A stretch of 64,000 nucleotides of DNA from Cryobacterium ruanii (lineage in GTDB: Bacteria; Actinomycetota; Actinomycetes; Actinomycetales; Microbacteriaceae), in the NCBI RefSeq assembly GCF_004404055.1, contig NZ_SOHK01000015.1, positions 1 to 64,000 of the forward strand, read 5' to 3'. The notes below the pieces were generated by a model. That model searched no databases. It was given only the letters and a program-made list of their open reading frames with translations, and was not told the origin of the DNA. The position numbers were made by a program, and so were the translations under genes. Positions within the stretch are counted from its first letter, which is position 1. Each line of letters starts with the position of its first letter. Below, piece by piece: positions 36,986-45,297 of this stretch.

Positions 36986-37712
36986 CTTGGCCGACCATGG
37001 CCGAGATCCGGAAATCGCATAGCAGCGCGACGGCCGCGGCGATTTCGTCGACTCGGCCGATGCGGCCGAGTGGGATGCTCTTGCTATAGACGGCGTGCAT
37101 CTGCTCTAGCGAGATGCCTTCAGCCTGCGCGTCGACGGCGAGTTGCGGAGTGTCGGTGACTCCCGGGGCTATCGCATTTACGATGATCCGTTCTGGCGCC
37201 AGTTCGCGGCCAAGGGTCTTCACCAGCGCGATGGCCCCGGCCTTCGATGCCGAGTATGCGCTCGCTTCTGGCCACCCGGTCACGCCCCATTCGCTCGATA
37301 CGACCACGATCCGGCCCTCACCTTTGCTGCGCATCCCCGGCAGGACTGCCTGGATGAGGTGAAGGGTGCCACCGAGGTTGGTGTCAACGATCTTCCACCA
37401 ATCCCCCAAGTCGGCCTCGAGGAATGGGGCCATCGTCATGTAGGCGTGGTTCGCCACGAGGATATCGACAGGCCCAGCCGCGTCGCTGGCTCGGCGCACG
37501 ACGTCCGCAATTTCATCGGGATCGGAAGCATCTCCCGGTACCGCGATCCCACCGATCTCTGCTGCGAGCGCGGACAGCGCTTCGGACGGCTCGCGATCGT
37601 TGATGGCAACGAAAGCGCCTTCGCTGGCGAGGCGTCGCGCGTGGGCGGAGCCCATGCCCTGAGCCGCTCCGGTAATAAGGGCGACCCTGCCGGTGAGCTT
37701 CAACTCCGTCAT
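36945..37712 (-). CDS. Short-chain dehydrogenase/reductase
   Basis: A 255-residue [36 protein letters not shown] in place of the usual [14 protein letters not shown] with Ser, [13 protein letters not shown] with Tyr/Lys, and [16 protein letters not shown] at the end. The ATG at 37712 overlaps the stop of the preceding SDR gene by one base, and its 3' end overlaps the start of the ureohydrolase gene. The substrate is unknown; the two adjacent SDRs may oxidise a hydroxyl side chain of the same imported compound. Confidence 0.88.
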   Translation of the reverse strand: MTELKLTGRVALITGAAQGMGSAHARRLASEGAFVAINDREPSEALSALAAEIGGIAVPGDASDPDEIADVVRRASDAAGPVDILVANHAYMTMAPFLEADLGDWWKIVDTNLGGTLHLIQAVLPGMRSKGEGRIVVVSSEWGVTGWPEASAYSASKAGAIALVKTLGRELAPERIIVNAIAPGVTDTPQLAVDAQAEGISLEQMHAVYSKSIPLGRIGRVDEIAAAVALLCDFRISAMVGQVVQINGGSTRGRA

Positions 37713-38416
37713 CAGATTACTGCTCCCGAGTTCGGATTGAGTGTCTCCCCGACACAGAAGGTTCCGGCATCAATAAGGAAGGCAACGCAGAGGGCGACCT
37801 CCGCCGGGCTCGCGAGCCGCCCAATCGGCAGCGTCCTCAAATAGAGGGGGTCACGCCACGGCGAGTCCACTGGGAGCAGCGGTGTGTCGGTCGGGCCGGG
37901 GGCGACGGCGTTAACGCGCACACCCATCGGTGCCATTTCCACGGCGAGGCTGCGCATGAGTCCGAGAAGCGCGCCCTTCGCTGCCGCGTAGTGTGCGTCG
38001 CCCGATCCCCCGCCGCCGACCGCCAGCTCGCTGCCGATGGCAACGATCGAACCATTGCCGGCCGCGAGCATTTGAGGTAACACAGACTTCGAGAGGTGAA
38101 GGAATCCGCCTAGGTGCACTGCTAGCATCCGCTGCCATTGGGCAACCGTGATGTCTGAAATGTAGGCCATCTCGTAGTGGCCAGCAGCGGATACCGCGGC
38201 TGAGACCACGCCAAGCTCGGCTTCGATCGAGCGGATGGCGACTCCCACCCGCTCGAGATCGGTCATGTCCACCTCAATCGAGAGCGAGCAATCGGGAGAC
38301 GCATTCAGGTCTAGGCCGGCCACCAACCAGCCTCGCATCATGAGTTCGGTCGCCACCGCCGCGCCGATGCCACTGCTGGAGCCCGTCACCACTGCAACAC
38401 GAGCGGCGTTCGTCAT
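37712..38416 (-). CDS. Short-chain dehydrogenase/reductase
   Basis: The ATG at 38416 overlaps the permease stop (ATGA), giving 234 residues. Motifs: VVTGSSSGIGAAVATELMMR, SAAGHYEMAY (NAAG-like), IGSELAVGGGG with Ser, YAAAKGALLGLM with Tyr/Lys, and ETLNPNSGAVI at the C-terminus. The long in-frame extension upstream is antisense to the permease and not coding. Second gene in the permease-SDR-SDR-ureohydrolase-deacetylase operon. Confidence 0.87.
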   Translation of the reverse strand: MTNAARVAVVTGSSSGIGAAVATELMMRGWLVAGLDLNASPDCSLSIEVDMTDLERVGVAIRSIEAELGVVSAAVSAAGHYEMAYISDITVAQWQRMLAVHLGGFLHLSKSVLPQMLAAGNGSIVAIGSELAVGGGGSGDAHYAAAKGALLGLMRSLAVEMAPMGVRVNAVAPGPTDTPLLPVDSPWRDPLYLRTLPIGRLASPAEVALCVAFLIDAGTFCVGETLNPNSGAVI

Positions 38417-39900
38417 CGACGCCTTACCTCTGGCACAGGCGACTCGTCGAGCATTCGGTACTCGACCCCGACGACGTTGGGAATGGCGCCGCGCACAGAC
38501 CGATACACGGCGGCGCCGACAACACCTATCACCGCAGTGCCGATGATGATCGACCAGTCGAGATATACCTGCTCGTACACGGCGCGTGGCCAGGCAATAT
38601 TGATGAACTGCAAAGTGGCCCAGATGAGCGCGACGACCGCAACGGGAAGTGTCGCCCGTCCGATGCTGAACACGCCGGGCTTCCATTGATTTCGGGCCAG
38701 CACGACGACGAAGCCGATGAGCGGGAACAGGAAGGACAAGTAGAAACCGCCGGCGGTGAAATTGACCATGAGCGTGTAAATGTCCGTAGCGACGTTGCTC
38801 AACAGGAATAGCACGGTTCCAATGATCGTCGTGATGAGCAGTGCCCCGACGGGCTGACGCTGCGTGCGGCTTAGTCGAGTCAGTACCTTCGCGGCCGGAA
38901 GCGCGCCGTCCCTGGCGGCCGCCCAGATCAGTCTTGAAGCAGACGTCTGAAGTGCGAGGAAGCTCGCGAGGAAGCCGATGACGAAGAGGATTTCTAGAGG
39001 GACGGCGATGCCCTCGCCGAGTTGTGTAGTCAGCGTCTCGTAGACGGGGTCGCCGACTTCCCCGCTTGCGACGGCGTCGAGGTCGGGAATAGCGAGAATG
39101 ATCGACAAACTCGTGAACATCACGATGACGGCGATGAACGAGATCGAGAAGAGAATGGCCTTCGGCAGGTTGGTGCGCGGCTCCTTCACCTCCTCAGCGA
39201 TTGATCCGGCACTCTCGAAGCCGACGAAGGAGAACCCGATGAAGGCGAGAGCGACGAGGAAAGGACCACTGATAGCGAGATAGTCGACCTCGGTTCCGGT
39301 ACCTGCTCTGCCCTCGAAAAGCACGCTAAAGTCGTTGACTCGATGGAAGATGATCAACCACAGTCCGAGTCCGACTGAGCCGATTACCTCGGCGACGATG
39401 CTCGCGATCATGAAAACCTTCAGCACGGTGTGCCCCGCGAGATTGACGGCAGTTCCAAGCAACAAAATCACGAATGCAATCCATGCCCGGTCGGTGCCAG
39501 ACGGTTCCTCGATCCCAGCGATGTTTGCGATGAATCCGGCGGCGCCGAGCGCCACAGTCGCCATAGCAATTACGAGGGTCCAGATATAGGCCCACCCCGC
39601 GAACCAGCCGAAAGCGGGTCCAAGCAAACGTGAGGACCACTGATAGATGGAACCTTCGAGTGGCCAGCGCGAAACAAGCATGGCGAAGACCAGCGCCACG
39701 AGCATCTGGCCCGCAAAGACAATCAGGAAGCCCCACCAAAACGAAGGGCCTGCGGTCGTAAGTGCGAGCCCGAAGATGCCGTACAGGGCGACAATCGGGG
39801 ATATGAACGCGAACGCGAATGCGAATGAGGAGAGAAACTTGAAGTCGCGCCTGAGCACGTGACCTTCCTCGGCGACGGGCTGATCAGCGAGACGACTCAT
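38413..39900 (-). CDS. APC-family amino-acid/amine permease
   Basis: The ATG at 39900 follows AAAGGAGGCCCC and gives 495 residues; the frame could start eight codons earlier. About 12 membrane helices. FAFAFAFISPIVALYGIFGL, MLVSRWPLEGSIYQWSSRLL, FVGFESAGSIAEEVKEPRTN and LQTSASRLIWAAARDGALPA are APC-superfamily hallmarks. It imports an amino acid, polyamine or related amine by proton symport or antiport. First gene of the five-gene operon and divergent from a PucR regulator, so its substrate is probably the guanidino or amide compound processed by the downstream enzymes. Confidence 0.93.
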   Translation of the reverse strand: MSRLADQPVAEEGHVLRRDFKFLSSFAFAFAFISPIVALYGIFGLALTTAGPSFWWGFLIVFAGQMLVALVFAMLVSRWPLEGSIYQWSSRLLGPAFGWFAGWAYIWTLVIAMATVALGAAGFIANIAGIEEPSGTDRAWIAFVILLLGTAVNLAGHTVLKVFMIASIVAEVIGSVGLGLWLIIFHRVNDFSVLFEGRAGTGTEVDYLAISGPFLVALAFIGFSFVGFESAGSIAEEVKEPRTNLPKAILFSISFIAVIVMFTSLSIILAIPDLDAVASGEVGDPVYETLTTQLGEGIAVPLEILFVIGFLASFLALQTSASRLIWAAARDGALPAAKVLTRLSRTQRQPVGALLITTIIGTVLFLLSNVATDIYTLMVNFTAGGFYLSFLFPLIGFVVVLARNQWKPGVFSIGRATLPVAVVALIWATLQFINIAWPRAVYEQVYLDWSIIIGTAVIGVVGAAVYRSVRGAIPNVVGVEYRMLDESPVPEVRRR

Positions 39901-39968
39901 GGGGCCTCCTTTGGCTAGGCGCAATTATTCGCTGGCGCGTCCAACGCTGTCAACCCGCACCGCCACCC

Positions 39969-40017
39969 GTTGTAGAAAACACCTTTAGGACGTTGACGCG
40001 ATGTAGTAACCTACAAC
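39969..40017. promoter_or_regulatory. Candidate PucR operator in the divergent promoter
   Basis: GTTGTAG at 39969-39975 and its exact complement CTACAAC at 40011-40017 flank the middle of the 165-bp region between the permease and PucR genes. Arms of seven bases separated by 35 could be two half-sites for a dimer or tetramer. Confidence 0.35.
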
Positions 40018-40065
40018 AATTCTCCGCAATTAGACGCGAGAAACGGTCAGGTTCGCTTAGCAAAG

Positions 40066-41484
40066 GTGAGGTACTCCATTCCCAACCCCTCAGCCCTGGG
40101 CTTGCGGCTTGGCCGTCTCGTTGCGGAGCAGACACTGAGCATGCGCGTCATCGTTGGAACGCCCGCCGACCTCGAGCGGCCAGTGTCCTGGGCTCATTCG
40201 ACGGAAATGGTTGATCCGCGGCCACACCTCAGGGACGACGAACTCGTATGCACGGTCGGCGGCTCGCTCGTGGATGCGCAGAGCTGCTCGCGGTTCGTCG
40301 AAGCCGTGCGCGCATCCGGATCAGCTGGAATTTGTCTAGGACTCGGCGAGGTCCACACTCAAGCGCCACCCGCACTGATTCGTGCCTGCAGGCGGATGTC
40401 AGTCGCTCTCGTCGAAATGTCACACGGGGTGCCGTTCCTTGCGGTGAACGATGTGATTGTCGACGCTAGGTTGCGCGCCCAGACGAGTCATAGCATCCGC
40501 GACGGTGCCCTCATGACGCGCCTGCTTGAAAGTCTCCGTTCCGGCGATACGATCAGTGGGATGCTCGACACCGTAGCGGAAGTGCTTGGAGGGTCTTTTA
40601 TTTATCAGGCGCCGGGAGAATCTGTCGATACAACCAGGTCGCGCGATCCCGGCGAGTTGGTCGGTGAGCCGATTGAGGTGCATCTTGGCGAAGATGAATG
40701 GCTGCGCTGGTACCATCCTGAGACTCCGTCTGACCAGGAAATACTGGCGCAGATCGGGCGGGTCATGCAAATAGCTCGGCGCGAACGCGAGGTCCGACAG
40801 GGCGAGCAACGCCATCGTGTGGGCCAGCTGTTCAGCCTGATCGGCGACGGCCTCGCACATCACGCCGCACTCGTTCCCGAAATTGAGCGGGCGGGTCTCG
40901 CCGGATCACGGCTGACCGTGTCCGCGTGGCCGGCATCAACCGCGCGACCAATTGCCGCATATCTTCACAAGGCGCTCATCGCCGACACCGCCGAGGTGGT
41001 CTTTGTCCTGACCTCTAACGCGGAAGTTGTCCACACCACGGCCCGAGAGCTCAGCCTCGTGTGCGGTTACAGCAGTCCTGTCGCGGTTCCGGAGATCGCT
41101 CAGGGCATTGCCGAGGCACGCGCGACTCTCCTTCTCGCGCGAAAGAGGGGGTCGGTGGCCGGTCCCGAAAGCCTCACAAGCCTGGGGGCTCTGCTCGAAC
41201 AGCAGCCCCGCGCACGTTTGCTCCCTTTCGTAGACCAACTCATTCGGCCCCTAGTTTCGCCGGAAGTACGCGGCGGATCAGACCTCCTTGTGACCTTACG
41301 AACATTTTTAAATTACGGGGGCTCGCTCCAAACGACCGCCAATGTTGAATTCCTGCACGTCAACACGGTTCGCCACCGCCTCGGCCGGGTGTCACAGATA
41401 GTCGGCCGGAACCCACTCGACCCCTCGGATCGCGTGGACTTTAGCATCGCGATCTGGGCCTACGACAAGTCGTCGGGTCGCTGA
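40066..41484 (+). CDS. PucR-family transcriptional regulator
   Basis: From a GTG at 40066 the protein is 472 residues and keeps the PucR N-terminal region (ALGLRLGRLVAE, ERPVSWAHSTEMVDPRPHLR, LVCTVGGSL). The C-terminal helix-turn-helix is clear: FLNYGGSLQTTANVEFLHVN followed by TVRHRLGRVSQIVGRNPLDP. A weaker central GGDEF-like region precedes it. PucR regulators control purine, amino-acid or polyamine catabolism, usually of the adjacent operon, here the divergent permease-ureohydrolase genes. An internal ATG at 40141 is a less likely start. Confidence 0.9.
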   Translation: MRYSIPNPSALGLRLGRLVAEQTLSMRVIVGTPADLERPVSWAHSTEMVDPRPHLRDDELVCTVGGSLVDAQSCSRFVEAVRASGSAGICLGLGEVHTQAPPALIRACRRMSVALVEMSHGVPFLAVNDVIVDARLRAQTSHSIRDGALMTRLLESLRSGDTISGMLDTVAEVLGGSFIYQAPGESVDTTRSRDPGELVGEPIEVHLGEDEWLRWYHPETPSDQEILAQIGRVMQIARREREVRQGEQRHRVGQLFSLIGDGLAHHAALVPEIERAGLAGSRLTVSAWPASTARPIAAYLHKALIADTAEVVFVLTSNAEVVHTTARELSLVCGYSSPVAVPEIAQGIAEARATLLLARKRGSVAGPESLTSLGALLEQQPRARLLPFVDQLIRPLVSPEVRGGSDLLVTLRTFLNYGGSLQTTANVEFLHVNTVRHRLGRVSQIVGRNPLDPSDRVDFSIAIWAYDKSSGR

Positions 41485-42111
41485 CGGTCCCTTAGGCGGT
41501 TGTGCAAGTCACCTGAAGAACGGCAACGCGAGCACCTAGCGGTCCAGGACTTTGCCGACGATCGCCAGCCCGCGACGCAAGTCGACCTCGGCGATGATGA
41601 GCAGAGGAACGATATCCATGCGATTGAAATGCACGAAGGCCGGCGACTGCCCGCTTACTAGGCACAGGGAGCGAAGACACGCATTATCGGGGACGTGATG
41701 AGGACTTCGTGCAGTTCGTCGCTGACGATGTTGCGCGGCGGCGTGAGGCTGAGACCGTATTCTCTGCTCGCGCGGAATTTGTCTGATCGCAGGGCTCAGT
41801 GCCTGGGGCGGCGGTCAGTAACGGGTTCAAAAATCCCAAGTCAGTGTCAGCGACGGTTGAAATGTAGTCCAGAATCGACGTGCCTTACTGCGACCATCGT
41901 CGATGGCCGATGCGTAGGGCAACGGTCGGGCACTTTTCTTAACGCGCCGACATATGAGATGTTGTCAGCAGCCCCTGATTCGAACCGATCACTCGCGAAC
42001 CTCGGTGCGGATTGCGCCTATCCGAATCCTTTCGCGATAGAGAAGCTGGCAGGAAAATCAGGATCGATTCACCGTGACAGTTCGGCATAAAGTATCCGCG
42101 ATGATGGTCTT
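41485..42111. other. Stretch with a gene remnant, otherwise gene-poor
   Basis: Apart from the DUF4913-like remnant ending at 41786 (listed separately) no gene is supported here. The region lies at the proposed junction between the island's two backbone units. No att-like repeat could be found in it by eye. Confidence 0.45.
41697..41786 (+). pseudogene. Remnant of a DUF4913-like protein gene (copy of 51602-52168)
   Basis: The frame DEDFVQFVADDVARRREAET then VFSARAEFV-stop matches the last 30 residues of the intact gene, which ends DEDFVQFVVDDVVRRRETEA then SFYSRAESS-stop. Scattered further matches upstream to about 41540 (for example a DFADDRQ-like frame) suggest that more of the gene is present but frameshifted. 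Orientation is the same as the intact copy. Confidence 0.75.
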
Positions 42112-42600
42112 GTGAACATCGGCGGAGAGACAGCCTTCAAATACGTGATGATCCCGGATTCCGCGGACGTCCGATTGTTCGCGGAACTGTTGAGCTATGG
42201 CACCGATCTCAGCGAAGCTCGTTATGCTCTCGACCTGGCGAGCGACGGCATCGAGGATTCCCCGCTTCGGGATGCGGCGGTGTACCTTGTCGGCTTCGCG
42301 GCTCTCGCTTACTGCCGCACTTTCTTCACTTCGAACGTGCGGAAGTCTACAACCGACCACATATCGATTCCCGTCGAGCTTGAGGACCTACATCGGTTGA
42401 TTGGTGCCTTCAGGAACACCACAATTGCGCATTCCCAGTCCGAGCTCGCGACGACCTTCCCAATTGGAGTCCTTGACGCCGGCACCCTACGGGTCAGATG
42501 TGACAGCAGCGACCTCGTGTCAGACGCTCCCGCCACCATTGCTGAGCCGCTTCCGCACCTTTCAGTGCTGGGTCCCTGGCCTCGAACCAAGAACAAATGA
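42112..42600 (+). CDS. Hypothetical protein
   Basis: A 162-residue frame from a GTG, with protein-like composition: VRLFAELLSYGTDLSEARYA, LRDAAVYLVGFAALAYCRTF and HISIPVELEDLHRLIGAFRN followed by TTIAHSQSEL. The pattern (helical, with a conserved-looking RN-TTIAHS block) recalls HEPN-like helical proteins, but this is not firm. No operon partner; it lies just left of the second 124-bp repeat. Confidence 0.55.
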   Translation: MNIGGETAFKYVMIPDSADVRLFAELLSYGTDLSEARYALDLASDGIEDSPLRDAAVYLVGFAALAYCRTFFTSNVRKSTTDHISIPVELEDLHRLIGAFRNTTIAHSQSELATTFPIGVLDAGTLRVRCDSSDLVSDAPATIAEPLPHLSVLGPWPRTKNK

Positions 42601-43023
42601 TAGGCGTCGAGGTGGTCGTGCGCACCTGCATATGGGGCAGACTTCCGCGGAATTCCGCGGTTCTCATGGGGTTTATTTTACTCGCTGTACGGCGAGATAC
42701 GGCCTGAATCTGGTCAGATTTTGGGGTTTATGGTGCGTTTGTGGTCATGGCAACTGCCACTCAGATTCGAGCGGACACAGTGAGTCACCCTGCAACCATC
42801 TACAGCCCGCGATGCGCGCTCGTTGAACAAAGCCGAAGCCCCGTGGACCAGAACTCCAGAACTCCTTCTCCTCTCACCTGTCGTCAACCTTAATCGGCGT
42901 CATAGGAGCACACGGGGTGTGAAGACTCAAGGACCCGACCTAAACACATTCGGGCTAATCGGCGCTCTAGCCCGGCAGTAGAGGGTCCGGAAGCGGACAC
43001 CTTATTCGGAGTCATGTCACACT
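42601..43023. other. Non-coding stretch with repeat copy B
   Basis: There are 423 bases between convergent genes. The left half is the 124-bp repeat with a perfect palindrome. The right half shows nothing recognisable. Confidence 0.5.
42624..42747. repeat. 124-bp imperfect repeat, copy B, with a 16-bp palindrome
   Basis: This is the counterpart of 12721-12844. It contains the perfect palindrome CCGCGGAATTCCGCGG at 42645-42660; copy A has 14 of these 16 bases (12742-12757), and a third near-copy lies at 12272-12287 outside attL. The recurrence suggests an operator or recombination-related element of the parent mobile elements. Confidence 0.6.
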
Positions 43024-44943
43024 CTAAATCGCCGTCTTCCCAGATACATGATTCAGAATGTCCTGGAGAATTTTCTTGGCCTCGTCCCGGATATCCGACC
43101 GGACGTGAATATCGTCAACATCCAACATGCCTACGACCTCCAGCCTTGCCCCTGCCGCACTCTTGAACCGGATGTCCGGCGCCGGAATTTGGCGCACCAA
43201 TACCTTCGGACCCATGGATTCGAGCTTCGAAACTGCCGCCAGCGTACTGGGCTGCCTATCGTCATCGAGAATGGCGCCAATCTTCGTAAACCCCAGTTCT
43301 ACGAACAGCCCAGCGAGCGTCGGAACGTTGCCCACACCTCCAGAGCCCCACCCGTAGATGTTATCCGTGGGCGGTAGACCAAGATCTTGGAGGACGCGTG
43401 GGAGATATACGACATCATCTTGCCCCTCGGTAAGTATGATGCCGTCTTCCAGGAAAAACGCCTCCCGTGCTACCGCTCCTACTGTGTGTGGATTTCTGGG
43501 ATTCTGCGAATCGGTGAGCCCTGCAACTTTTCGAAGTGTCTCGTCGGATGCCTGCGCAATCTCAGAAACCCCATTGTGCTTGTACACCCTGGCGACTGTA
43601 GCGCCGTTGGCAACGTCTGCCCAGTCGACAAGCAGCGGCGAATGGGTTGCGACCACGATTTGCCGATCAGCAGCGTACCTCGACAGGACTCTCCCCAATC
43701 GACGCACTAATTGAGGGTGCAAGGACAGCTCTGGTTCATCGATAGCGATAAGCGAACCGGGCTTAGAATCGTAGAGCGCATCAACGATGAACAGCAGACT
43801 TACGAGCCCGTCACCAAGGCCTTCGCTTGTGTGCCAAGCTCCGTCAGACTCGATCAGCTTCAGGAACTGTTGGCCAGTGGCTATCTCGTCAATAGTCCAT
43901 ATCAGGGGCGCACCCATGATTTCTTCGAGGAGAACATCAAAAGATTTTCGCGCGCTCGCATCTCGATCGACCGTGCGGAGTCTTCCCACAAATTGTTCTC
44001 GTAGCTGGGTGCGAGAATATTCCTGATCAAGGAGACCCCAATTTCGGTCGGCTATTCCAGAATTTCCAAAATATGGACTGAACTGGCGTCGCGAAGGGGT
44101 GACCTGAATATCGAATTGATCGTGTTTCAAGTCCGAGGGCAGCCAGGTTATTGTGGCTTGGCTACTACCTGGTCGGGTGGTCTCGACCCGGAGCTTTCGG
44201 TCATCACTGCGTGTGAGCTGCACGGTCACAGCATCGGCCACGTGGTGGCGGCGAGGCTGCGGAAAACTGAGGTCTCGCTGAAAGCGCGCTCGAGCAATTA
44301 TTTGAAGAGCCTCAAGGAATGACGATTTCCCGCTGTTGTTAGCGCCGACAAGTACGGTGAGTCCAGAGCCATGGGACCCCTTCGGTTGCGCAAGTCGCAA
44401 TTGTCGAGCCTCAGCGAACCCTCGGTAGCCAGCGACTGAAAGCTCGGTGAAAAAATTACCTTGAGGATTCATTGCCTTTTTCGAATCATCGACATCGCCG
44501 TTTTCTACCATCGCCGTATCGACCAAAAACTTGATCGCCTCGTCTCCCTGGAGAACTGGCCCCAGCTCGAACGGGCCGGCACCGATATAGCTCAACTCGA
44601 GTCCAGTAGCCGAGACCTGCACCCCTCCTGACGCAGCGATCCAAGTTATAAACACAGCCGCCTGTGTCGCTGAGTTCAAAGCGATAGCGTAGTCGCCAAC
44701 GACCGAAGTGCGATCGACTCTATCGCTTTTGAAAATCGTGGCCCGGACGGTACGTTCCATACTTTCGAGGTCCAGCCCATCTCCTAGAACAGCTTTTCCA
44801 TTTTCAATCTCGCCGTAATGAATGCGGACGTCTTTCACTAAACCGCCCCGGTGGACAAAAGTCACTTCCACGGAATCTGCATTTATGTGCGCGACTGTCG
44901 AGAAAGCAACGATGTCGTCCAAGTCCTGCACGTCGACTGCCAT
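43024..44943 (-). CDS. OLD-family ATP-dependent nuclease (AAA plus TOPRIM)
   Basis: The ATG at 44943 (MAVDVQDLDDIVAF) gives 639 residues. A roughly 190-residue N-terminal region of unknown fold is followed by an ABC-type ATPase with FFTELSVAGYRGFAEARQL, Walker A VLVGANNSGKSSFLEA (about 200) and Walker B IAIDEPELSLHPQLVRRLG with the H-loop VVATHSPLLV. A TOPRIM nuclease domain follows (LTEGQDDVVYLPRVLQDLG and GAILDDDRQPS). OLD proteins cut DNA and several, such as GajA, defend against phage. No UvrD-like partner gene is adjacent, so this looks like a stand-alone (class 1) type. The extended N-terminus is unusual. Confidence 0.9.
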   Translation of the reverse strand: MAVDVQDLDDIVAFSTVAHINADSVEVTFVHRGGLVKDVRIHYGEIENGKAVLGDGLDLESMERTVRATIFKSDRVDRTSVVGDYAIALNSATQAAVFITWIAASGGVQVSATGLELSYIGAGPFELGPVLQGDEAIKFLVDTAMVENGDVDDSKKAMNPQGNFFTELSVAGYRGFAEARQLRLAQPKGSHGSGLTVLVGANNSGKSSFLEALQIIARARFQRDLSFPQPRRHHVADAVTVQLTRSDDRKLRVETTRPGSSQATITWLPSDLKHDQFDIQVTPSRRQFSPYFGNSGIADRNWGLLDQEYSRTQLREQFVGRLRTVDRDASARKSFDVLLEEIMGAPLIWTIDEIATGQQFLKLIESDGAWHTSEGLGDGLVSLLFIVDALYDSKPGSLIAIDEPELSLHPQLVRRLGRVLSRYAADRQIVVATHSPLLVDWADVANGATVARVYKHNGVSEIAQASDETLRKVAGLTDSQNPRNPHTVGAVAREAFFLEDGIILTEGQDDVVYLPRVLQDLGLPPTDNIYGWGSGGVGNVPTLAGLFVELGFTKIGAILDDDRQPSTLAAVSKLESMGPKVLVRQIPAPDIRFKSAAGARLEVVGMLDVDDIHVRSDIRDEAKKILQDILNHVSGKTAI

Positions 44944-45297
44944 ACCGACAGAATGGCATATTAGGCGCGCCCCCGGAAAAGGACGCGCACGCAAGCGACC
45001 GGAGCGCGTATTCCACTCTCTTATGAAGGGCGACTCGAGCATGAGGAAGCGACTGACGCATCGTCAGGATGCGTCCGGTAGTGCAGGGCATCTAGTTCGT
45101 GCCCGGCACTTTCCCGCGCACACGTTCGTGCTCGAGCACAGTGAACCGTTGCTGTTTGACTCGCAAGCGTGCATTCATGCATAAAGACATTTCTAGCCAA
45201 ACCAAGGCCTAGAGCCCGGATGCGACAAATAGCACAGTGAACCGTTCTGGCTTTCTTGCCGTCTCAATTTTTTTGGAAGCAGACGACAACGCCCAAA
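44944..45297. promoter_or_regulatory. Non-coding region upstream of the OLD gene, with 16-bp direct repeats
   Basis: AGCACAGTGAACCGTT occurs exactly at 45135-45150 and 45231-45246, 96 bases apart, in the space upstream of the OLD gene and downstream of cassette copy 2. The repeat could be a regulator-binding site for the OLD promoter or a recombination scar. No gene is supported in these 354 bases. Confidence 0.45.

Noticed and set aside
41813..41850. Possible tRNA T-arm (CGGGTTCAAAAATCCC) between the two island units
   Set aside because: The stem is imperfect, and no acceptor, D-arm or anticodon arm can be folded around it. It is not in the orientation of the att repeats.
41955..42000. CTGATTCGAACCGATC as a remnant of another att core
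   Set aside because: It shares only a TTCGAACC-type octamer with tRNA genes, with no flank similarity to the att repeats at 12330 or 61865.
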